Positions 57,840-64,000 of a stretch of 64,000 nt of DNA are shown piece after piece (within the stretch, counting starts at the first letter, position 1; the number at the start of each line of letters is the position of its first letter). The stretch is from Prochlorococcus sp. scB243_495D8 (GTDB taxonomy: Bacteria > Cyanobacteriota > Cyanobacteriia > PCC-6307 > Cyanobiaceae), in assembly GCA_000634195.1 (NCBI GenBank), contig JFLT01000187.1:186001-250000 (forward strand), read 5' to 3'. A program made the translations under genes and the position numbers. The notes beneath the pieces were generated by a model. The model saw only the letters and a list, made by a program, of their open reading frames with translations, made no database searches and was not told the DNA's origin.

Positions 57840-58448
57840 TTGATAAATTCGAAAAATTCTGAAAGAAAGATAACTCATCATCTGCAACAAGATGTAGTCA
57901 AAGTATCTGGCAAAACAATTTTTATTAATCCTTTTTTATATTGGAGAAGATTTGACGAAAACACTAATAGATGGCTTAGAGAACCTGGTCAAATGTCAGA
58001 TGATCAAATTGCACCAAACAGGAATCGTTTTTATCCAGAAATAGATTGGGCTGATTTGAGTCATGAGCAGAAGCTCATAAAAGATGCAACTGTTGAGATG
58101 TTTTTAAAAACTCTTGAATTGATAAGTACATTTCATCCTTATCTTAGTTCTGGACAATTATTAGAAGTGGAGAGGAAGATGGCGATTACAAAAAAAACTC
58201 CTTTCGAAAAATGGGTAACAAAATCTTTCGCCAAAAAAACGAGATTATTAGAAAATGAAAAAAGAAAATTTCAAAGAGAAAGATTTTTTAATAGCTGGAG
58301 AGAATGGTTCAGTCTTACAAATACTCAACAAGCAATTTTGCCGTTAATTGTCACTATATTTATTTCTTCGTTTGTTGGGTGGTCTTTAGGGATATCAAAG
58401 AATAGTTGTAATCCTTATTTTGAACAAAATATAAATAAATTAAATTAA
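57840..58448 (+). CDS. Unknown protein with a C-terminal membrane anchor
   Basis: A 202-residue protein. The first 115 residues are polar with an aromatic/Trp-rich part (NPFLYWRRFDENTNRWLREPG). A basic helical stretch (about 117-160) leads to one membrane helix at about 164-185 (AILPLIVTIFISSFVGWSLG), and 17 polar residues follow. The topology suggests a cytoplasmic or stromal domain tethered by a tail anchor. The start is TTG. It lies between the Cas4-like gene and the 47-residue ORF. I do not recognise the family. Confidence 0.72.
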   Translation: MINSKNSERKITHHLQQDVVKVSGKTIFINPFLYWRRFDENTNRWLREPGQMSDDQIAPNRNRFYPEIDWADLSHEQKLIKDATVEMFLKTLELISTFHPYLSSGQLLEVERKMAITKKTPFEKWVTKSFAKKTRLLENEKRKFQRERFFNSWREWFSLTNTQQAILPLIVTIFISSFVGWSLGISKNSCNPYFEQNINKLN

Positions 58449-58556
58449 TTTGTTTTTGATATTTTTTAAGTATCTAAGTAAAAATAATTTTGAAAAAATA
58501 AATTTGTTATTTAGAATTCCATTAATTGAAATAATTGCTTAAAAAGCATAAGTTTT

Positions 58557-58700
58557 ATGAGTGAAAATTTAAAATCAAATAATCTTGAAAATGACGAGTT
58601 CGATCTGAACAATGAAGAAAGTGATTTTCAAGATTTAATCAATAGACTTAAAGAGATAAAATCAACCATTGCTTTATTGGAAAAAACAATATTTAAATAA
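58557..58700 (+). CDS. Small acidic protein upstream of PBP2
   Basis: A 47-codon frame starting at ATG 58557 and ending TAA at 58698-58700. It encodes an acidic start (ENDEFDLNNEESDF) and then an amphipathic helix, DLINRLKEIKSTIALLEKTI, with leucine/isoleucine at heptad spacing, suggesting a coiled coil. It ends 10 bases before the preferred PBP2 start, so translational coupling is plausible. Composition is unlike a random AT-rich frame, which would be Phe/Ile/Tyr-rich. No function can be given. Confidence 0.6.
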   Translation: MSENLKSNNLENDEFDLNNEESDFQDLINRLKEIKSTIALLEKTIFK

Positions 58701-58710
58701 ATTTATATTT

Positions 58711-60501
58711 TTGATAAAAACAAGTCCTAATAAAAAACTTATTTCATTAAAAAGACAACCACTAGTCTTACTTATTTTTTCTTCTGTTTCCTTTTTATTG
58801 ATTCTATTTAGGTTAATTTTTTTACAACTTTTAAATTATGAATCTTTTAAGAAAATGTCAGATGAGAATAGGATCAGACTTATTGCTTCGCAGCCAATAC
58901 GTGGAAGGATACTAGATAAAAATAGTAATGTTCTTGCAAATAGTAGAGTGAAATATTCTTTAATAATAAAGCCTCAAAATGTTAAAAAAAGCAATTGGGA
59001 ACAACATAAATCAATTATTTCTAATTTGTTAAATATTGATAGTAATGTAATTCAAAAAAAATACTCTGATGGTCTAAAAAATCAGAAACTCTCAGTAATT
59101 ATTCTTGATGATTTAAATGTAGATCAATTAATAAAATTTAAGGAGAATGAAGGTAATTTAATTAGTTTTGAAATAGCTACCAATTTAATTAGAAATTATC
59201 CTTATAAATCCCTTGCTGCCCATGTGATTGGTTATACTCAGCCAGTTACTGAATTAGAATATAAATTTTTATCTAAGAAGGGTTATAAATTAAATGACTT
59301 AATCGGTAGGACGGGAATTGAATATGTTTACGAAGATTTTATAAGAGGTGAATGGGGCGGAGAAATGGTTGAAGTAAATTCATTAGGAAAATTTCAAAGA
59401 TCATTGGGTATAAGACCTTCAGTACAAGGTAATGATATTCAACTAACAATCGATCTTAATCTGCAGTTAGTTGCTGAGGAGGTTCTTAAAGATAAAAAAG
59501 CTGGAGCCATAATAGTAATGGATCCAAGAGATGGTGCAATAAGAGCCATGGCAAGTAAACCTACATTCGATTTAAATTTTTTCTCAAAGGATTTTAAACC
59601 TGAGAAAGAATATAATACACTTTTTAATTCTCCTGAAAAACCTTTATTTAATAGAGCATTAAATGCCTACGATCCAGGAAGCGTTTGGAAAATTGTAACG
59701 GCTTTAGCTGGCTTGGAAAGTGGAAAATTTCCTAGAGAAACAATGTTAGATACGAAACCATGTATCACTTATGGAAGCCAATGTTTCAGGGAACATAATG
59801 ATTTAGGTTTTGGAGTAATAGGTTATGAAGATGCTTTAAGAGTTTCGAGTAATACATTTTTTTATCAAGTCGGATATGGTGCAGGAGTTGATGAAATTCA
59901 TAAGGTTTCTAGAAAACTTGGTTTTAATTCTTTATCTGGAATTGAAATTTCTGAACAAGAAAATAAAGGATTAGTAGCAAGTAGTGAGTGGGCTAAAAAA
60001 GGCAGAGGATGGGGGCAACCAGGAAGAACTCCATGGGTCCCAGAAGATATTGCGAGTATGTCTATTGGACAATTTGTTGTTCAAGTTACTCCTATTCAAA
60101 TAGCTAGAGCTTATGCTGCTATTGCAAATGGAGGTTATTTAGTTACTCCACATTTGACTAAAAAAGATGAAGAAAGTCTTTTAGATAAAAAACGTATTCC
60201 AATTGACATTGACCCACAAAATATTCAATTGATAAAAAGTGGTCTCCGGAAAGTAGTAGAGTCTGGCACAGGAGTATCAATTAATTATGGAGTTTCAAAT
60301 TTACCTCCAGTGTCAGGTAAAACAGGAACTGCTGAAGACGGTGAAGGTGGCTCAGATCATGCTTGGTTCGTTTGCTTTACACCCTCTGAAAATAGCGAAT
60401 TACTTGTAGTTGCTTTTGCACAGAATACTCCTGGTGGTGGATCTGTTCACGCCCTGCCAATGGCAAGAGAAATTTTAAAAGTTTGGAATGAGAAAAAATG
60501 A
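58711..60501 (+). CDS. mrdA: Penicillin-binding protein 2 (peptidoglycan transpeptidase)
   Basis: Class B PBP for lateral wall growth. From TTG 58711 the protein has 596 residues: a membrane anchor at about 18-40, the dimerisation domain with RGRILDKNSNVLA, and the transpeptidase with S324-x-x-K327 (GSVWK), the SSN triad in RVSSNTFF, and KTG in VSGKTGTAE. An in-frame TTG at 58669 would add 14 residues but overlap the 47-residue ORF. There is no ATG before the anchor. MrdA rather than FtsI is suggested by RGEWGGEMVEVNSLG and the GQPGRTPWVPED loop. Confidence 0.92.
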   Translation: MIKTSPNKKLISLKRQPLVLLIFSSVSFLLILFRLIFLQLLNYESFKKMSDENRIRLIASQPIRGRILDKNSNVLANSRVKYSLIIKPQNVKKSNWEQHKSIISNLLNIDSNVIQKKYSDGLKNQKLSVIILDDLNVDQLIKFKENEGNLISFEIATNLIRNYPYKSLAAHVIGYTQPVTELEYKFLSKKGYKLNDLIGRTGIEYVYEDFIRGEWGGEMVEVNSLGKFQRSLGIRPSVQGNDIQLTIDLNLQLVAEEVLKDKKAGAIIVMDPRDGAIRAMASKPTFDLNFFSKDFKPEKEYNTLFNSPEKPLFNRALNAYDPGSVWKIVTALAGLESGKFPRETMLDTKPCITYGSQCFREHNDLGFGVIGYEDALRVSSNTFFYQVGYGAGVDEIHKVSRKLGFNSLSGIEISEQENKGLVASSEWAKKGRGWGQPGRTPWVPEDIASMSIGQFVVQVTPIQIARAYAAIANGGYLVTPHLTKKDEESLLDKKRIPIDIDPQNIQLIKSGLRKVVESGTGVSINYGVSNLPPVSGKTGTAEDGEGGSDHAWFVCFTPSENSELLVVAFAQNTPGGGSVHALPMAREILKVWNEKK

Positions 60502-60525
60502 GATTAATTTTTAGCTAGTAAAAGT

Positions 60526-61050
60526 TTATGTTTTTAATTTTTTCATTTGTAAAAGTCTTTGAATAATATCTTCAATAGTTTTTGTATCTATAGGTTTACT
60601 ATATGACGACAAAAGTTGTCTTCCTAATACTTGACTTCCTAAATGCACTAATTGAATTCGTAATGAGGTCAGTAGTTCTAACCCTATCCCACCAGAAAAT
60701 GTTGCAATTGCAATAGGTTGACCATTAAATAAATTCCTAAAGTCATCTCCCGAAATAGATAGCCATGCTATGAAGTTGGAGAGAATGGGAGGTATAGATC
60801 CATTATACTCAGGCGCACAAATCACCCACCTTTCAATCTCGAAAAGCTTTTTTTTTAATTCTTCTATTTCATTTGGAATATTTTCTTTGCTGTGAATTCT
60901 TGGATTAAATAATGGAATATCAAGAGTAGTAAGATCTAAAATTTCAGAACTTATGTTCAGTTCATTACTTTTTTCAAGAAATTTTTCAGAAAGTTCTAGA
61001 TTTTTACCACAACTAGCCGTAATGATTATTAGATCTTTTGTTTCAGTCAT
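60526..61050 (-). CDS. NADPH-dependent FMN reductase family protein
   Basis: A 174-residue flavodoxin-like protein. The FMN phosphate loop is TASCGKNLELSEKF near the start, and APEYNGSIPPILSNFIAWLS is the family signature that also forms the flavin dimer interface. Members reduce FMN, quinones or chromate with NADPH. It is read after the two flavodiiron genes on the same strand (17-base gap to the next), so it may belong to their transcript and could supply reduced flavin or electrons. The physiological acceptor is unknown. Confidence 0.87.
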   Translation of the reverse strand: MTETKDLIIITASCGKNLELSEKFLEKSNELNISSEILDLTTLDIPLFNPRIHSKENIPNEIEELKKKLFEIERWVICAPEYNGSIPPILSNFIAWLSISGDDFRNLFNGQPIAIATFSGGIGLELLTSLRIQLVHLGSQVLGRQLLSSYSKPIDTKTIEDIIQRLLQMKKLKT

Positions 61051-61067
61051 AAATTAGATAAATAAAT

Positions 61068-62870
61068 TTAATAGTTAGCACCTGTTTTGCGGTGATGAAC
61101 TGCCGTTAGACTATCGGATTTTAGTATATTACCGTGTAGTACTTCGGCGTAAATTACCCAATGATCTCCGCATTCCATTCTCTCTTTTACAGAAGCATCT
61201 AACCATGCTAGCGATTCAGGAATTATTATCTGTTCATTAGGAGTTAATTCAATATTTAATCCTTCAAATCTATCTTCTCCAGGTGCAAAGGGCTTTGTGA
61301 ATCTTTTCAAAGGTTCTTTAAAATCTTTTTCACTAAGAATATTTAATGCGAATGAATCTCCTACTTGTAGAAGAGACTCTACTGATCTATCTTTTGCTAC
61401 TGCAATACTTAACCCAGGAGGTGAAAAACTTGCTTGACTAACCCAAGATGCAAGCATGGCTCCTTTAATATTATTCTCATCTTTGCCTTTAGAGGCTGTC
61501 AGGACACAAAGTGAACCAATAACTCTTCCAAGAGCTTGTAGCTTTGGATCCGTTTTGCTTGTAATCATTCCAGTATCTGATTTCCTGGGTTTTTTCTTTG
61601 CTTTTTTTATAATTTTTCTTCCAAAGTGAGTCCCTATTTCTTCTAATTCTTTAATCTTTGGCTTATTTGGACTGAATTTAATCCTAATAGGGTCAAAACT
61701 AAACTTAAAACCACCATCTTTTAATTTTGTTTCAAGTAAATCTATAGCTTCGCCGCTCCAGCCAAAACTACCAAAAATTCCCACTGGCTTATCTCTATTA
61801 CCCTCTGATAATAATGTTCCTAGCGCACTTACTATTGGAGTTGGGGCATGACCACCTAGTGTTGGTGATCCTATTAAATAACCATCAGCGTTTTTGATAG
61901 ATTTTATTAGTACATCATTTGGTGTAAATTCACAATTTATACTTTCAACTTCGACAGAAGTTCTATTTATTCCCTTAGCCAATGCATCGCCTATTGAGGC
62001 TGTATTTCCATATGCACTTGCATATATCAGAGCGATCTTAGGATTATTTGTTGAGAGATTTTCACCCCATCTAATGTAGTCATTTAAGAAGCTTTTTAAG
62101 CTATATTCGATAGCGGGACCATGTAATGGCGCAATAGTTTTAATATCGTAATCTGCAATTTTTTCAGTTATTGATATTACTTGATTAGACATTGGTGCCA
62201 TTAAGCAATCATAAAAATGTTTCCTATCAATTTCTGTACTAACTCGATTTGTTTCAGACCAATCTGAAGAAGCAATATGAGCAGAAAAAATTTTTTCACT
62301 TAGAAGGATTTCTTGATTACGTTCATAAATTATCAGACCTCCAGGCCAACGTGCTGTTGGAATAGGAATTAACTCTAGTGAAATGTTATCTAATTCTAAA
62401 TTTTGCTCCTTTTTGACTATGTTTATTTTAGGTAATTGAATTTCAATAAAGTTTTCTAAGGTAGGATTTCTTTGGTTCCAAAGTTCGCTAATAAGTTTAT
62501 AACCTGGATTAGAGCAAGTAATAGTTGTATTTTGAAATTGGGTACTTATGTTCTTTATAGTTTCAATAATTTGGGGATTAATATGACCAGAAATGAAGTT
62601 GACATTACTTAATTTAAATTGATCGCAAAACCTAGAAATTACTTTATTAAACGAATCTAAATATTGTTTCTCAGGTGGATGAATAATAAAAAGTTCCTCA
62701 TGACTTCTAATGAAAAAAGTATTAAAAGAGGTTCCTTTTTCAAGGTTAAATTCAAGTTCAAATCTTTCTTTATTTTGGTCTAGGAATCTTACACAAGAAA
62801 AATTTTCAGTAATTTCAAATTCTGATATATTTTGATTTTCTGCAAGTAAGCCTATATTAATATCTGACAT
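61068..62870 (-). CDS. Class C flavodiiron protein with a degenerate diiron site (Flv1-like)
   Basis: A 600-residue protein with a metallo-beta-lactamase-like domain (about 1-270), a flavodoxin domain (278-410, YASAYGNTASIGDAL) and a C-terminal flavin-reductase domain (about 440-600, ASWVSQASFSPPG). Cyanobacterial Flv1/Flv3 pairs reduce O2 to water with photosystem I electrons. Against the canonical H-x-E-x-D-H site this protein reads H96-I-N98-P-Q100-I101. The His of LHWPD is R174 and the next ligand Asp is K193; only H96 and H250 remain. That is the Flv1 pattern, so catalysis probably depends on a heteromer with the neighbouring gene. Confidence 0.87.
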   Translation of the reverse strand: MSDINIGLLAENQNISEFEITENFSCVRFLDQNKERFELEFNLEKGTSFNTFFIRSHEELFIIHPPEKQYLDSFNKVISRFCDQFKLSNVNFISGHINPQIIETIKNISTQFQNTTITCSNPGYKLISELWNQRNPTLENFIEIQLPKINIVKKEQNLELDNISLELIPIPTARWPGGLIIYERNQEILLSEKIFSAHIASSDWSETNRVSTEIDRKHFYDCLMAPMSNQVISITEKIADYDIKTIAPLHGPAIEYSLKSFLNDYIRWGENLSTNNPKIALIYASAYGNTASIGDALAKGINRTSVEVESINCEFTPNDVLIKSIKNADGYLIGSPTLGGHAPTPIVSALGTLLSEGNRDKPVGIFGSFGWSGEAIDLLETKLKDGGFKFSFDPIRIKFSPNKPKIKELEEIGTHFGRKIIKKAKKKPRKSDTGMITSKTDPKLQALGRVIGSLCVLTASKGKDENNIKGAMLASWVSQASFSPPGLSIAVAKDRSVESLLQVGDSFALNILSEKDFKEPLKRFTKPFAPGEDRFEGLNIELTPNEQIIIPESLAWLDASVKERMECGDHWVIYAEVLHGNILKSDSLTAVHHRKTGANY

Positions 62871-62886
62871 TTCAAAGACTTATTTT

Positions 62887-64000
62887 TTAATAGTGATTAG
62901 CAACTTTTCTGTGATGAACTGCTGTCTTGCATGATAAGTCAGAGACATTACCATTTTCAACAATTCCGTAAATTATCCAATGGTCAGGAGTCTCCAGTCT
63001 GGAACTAACTTTACAATCCAGAAAGGCGAGTGAATCTGATAGGACTGGTCCTCCTTCTGCAATGTTGCTTATTACATCTACATCTGCAAATCTATCAGCT
63101 CCAGGAGCAAATCTTTTTAAAAAATGTCTGAACATTTTTTGATAGTTGTCTTCTCTCAAGATATTTACAACAAAACCTTTCCCAACTTGCATATATGACT
63201 CAATAGCTCTATCTTTTGCTACTGCAACCGTAATACCTGGAGGAGAAAAACTTGCCTGACTCACCCAACTTGCGACCATAGCACTTTGTCTAAATGTAGA
63301 ACCTTCTCCTTGGCTAGCTGTAACTACATATAATCCTCCACTTAATCTTCCTAACGCCTTATCTAAATTAGAATCAAGGCTCTTCATAGAGGCAATATTT
63401 TTCTTTTTGTTGATCAATTGGCCTAAGTCAGTTCCAGCTTCTTCGAATTGTTGATAGATAATAGGGTCTGGAATGTTTTTAACTCTTAAAGGTGAGAAAG
63501 CTTCTTTTTGTCCGAGTTCTCTTAATTTATTTGCTAAAGAATCTATTGGTTCATCATTTCCACCAAATGCATCATAGACAGCTGTAAATTGTTTTGATTT
63601 TAGTGCTGCAAATAAAGTACCAAGGGATTCTTTTAATTCATTATCTGAATCTACTGGCCATGTAGGAATAACTACTGCTTTTGACTCTGAAATTAAACCT
63701 GTTAACTCTTGGGGGTCAGAAGATCTTAAATCAATTAATTGAACTTGTGCATCTGCTTTACTTATTCCATGAGATATCGCTTGACTTAGTCGATCACAAT
63801 AACCATAGTCGCTGATATAGCAAACTGATACAAAATCATTACCTTTGCTTTTATTGCTACTCCATTCTTGATATTTTCCTTTCCAAAAATTAACTTGATT
63901 ATGAAGCAAAGGCCCATGACCTACGGCTATTGTTTTTAATTCAGGTAGCTTATCAATTCTTTTAATTGCCTGCAGTACGCTTCTAGCGTTTGGACCCATT
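62887..64000 (-). CDS. Class C flavodiiron protein, C-terminal part (Flv3-like; 5' end outside window)
   Basis: The last 370 residues of a second flavodiiron protein, open to the window edge. Visible are the end of the beta-lactamase-like domain (IAVGHGPLL with the last ligand His), the flavodoxin domain (VCYISDYGYCDRLSQAI) and the flavin-reductase domain (ASWVSQASFSPPGITVAVAKDRAIES). It is upstream of the Flv1-like gene with a 16-base gap, so they form one unit. The Flv3 label rests on pairing with a Flv1-like partner; the key ligands lie outside the window. Confidence 0.85.
   Translation of the reverse strand, partial: MGPNARSVLQAIKRIDKLPELKTIAVGHGPLLHNQVNFWKGKYQEWSSNKSKGNDFVSVCYISDYGYCDRLSQAISHGISKADAQVQLIDLRSSDPQELTGLISESKAVVIPTWPVDSDNELKESLGTLFAALKSKQFTAVYDAFGGNDEPIDSLANKLRELGQKEAFSPLRVKNIPDPIIYQQFEEAGTDLGQLINKKKNIASMKSLDSNLDKALGRLSGGLYVVTASQGEGSTFRQSAMVASWVSQASFSPPGITVAVAKDRAIESYMQVGKGFVVNILREDNYQKMFRHFLKRFAPGADRFADVDVISNIAEGGPVLSDSLAFLDCKVSSRLETPDHWIIYGIVENGNVSDLSCKTAVHHRKVANHY

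Noticed and set aside
1..64000. tRNA, rRNA, tmRNA, SRP RNA or 6S RNA genes
   Set aside because: All gaps were read; none is large or structured enough to hold one, apart from the origin gap, which shows no such fold.

Overview
The window is a stretch of the core chromosome of a very AT-rich marine picocyanobacterium. The likely source is a high-light-adapted Prochlorococcus. I infer this from the gene order (thrC | origin | dnaN, PRC-barrel gene, purL, purF, gyrA-like gene, and so on), the A/T-heavy codon use, the minimal spacing, and the cyanobacterial families present: gap2-type GAPDH, class C flavodiiron proteins, a TLP40-type cyclophilin, DUF3134, ABC1 kinase and a one-domain sucrose-phosphate synthase. 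I see no prophage, insertion sequence, CRISPR array, rRNA or tRNA. Almost every base is coding; the only gene-free gap above 300 bases is the replication origin at 20496-20828.

Left arm (1-20495): the 3' end of acnB, a ClC antiporter, purU, a glycine/D-amino-acid-oxidase-like flavoenzyme, dnaK, aroE, rpsF, argG, a DUF3134 gene overlapping mraY, a small protein overlapping the sucrose-phosphate synthase gene antisense, uvrA, recN, an ABC1 kinase, a DUF1400 protein and thrC.

Origin (20496-20828): seven DnaA-box-like 9-mers change orientation at the centre of the gap. The last, at 20697-20705, is followed four bases later by four consecutive CTA triplets, which matches the DnaA-trio element, and then by an A/T-only tract. 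A dnaN promoter (TTGAAT-N17-TATATT) follows. dnaA is not adjacent.

Right arm (20829-64000): dnaN, a PRC-barrel gene, purL-purF, a GyrA paralogue without a GyrA box, a TPR gene with queG, DUF502-nusB-ftsY, an RsbU-type phosphatase, argH, a glycine-rich RRM protein, dusA, a Tat-signal MsrB, grpE-dnaJ-tusA-rsgA, ybaB-murB-murC, gap2, thiL with a lumenal cyclophilin, efp-accB, pdxA, an SDR gene, HNH, several small or unknown genes, an AbrB-type half transporter, a class V aminotransferase, cbiD, guaA, a Cas4-like PD-(D/E)XK protein, an unknown membrane-anchored protein, a 47-residue small protein, PBP2, an FMN reductase and two flavodiiron genes, the last cut by the window end.

How the genes fit together: purL, purF, purU and guaA supply purines; murB, murC, mraY and PBP2 build the wall; dnaK, grpE and dnaJ form a chaperone set split across the origin; argG and argH complete arginine synthesis. 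MsrB, the FMN reductase and the flavodiiron pair point to redox and photo-oxidative stress handling. I did not find a wholly new multi-gene defence or metabolic system. The strongest observations are the DnaA-trio-containing origin, the exact tandem repeat inside ftsY, the orphan Cas4-like nuclease, and the shared-stop convergent gene pairs.
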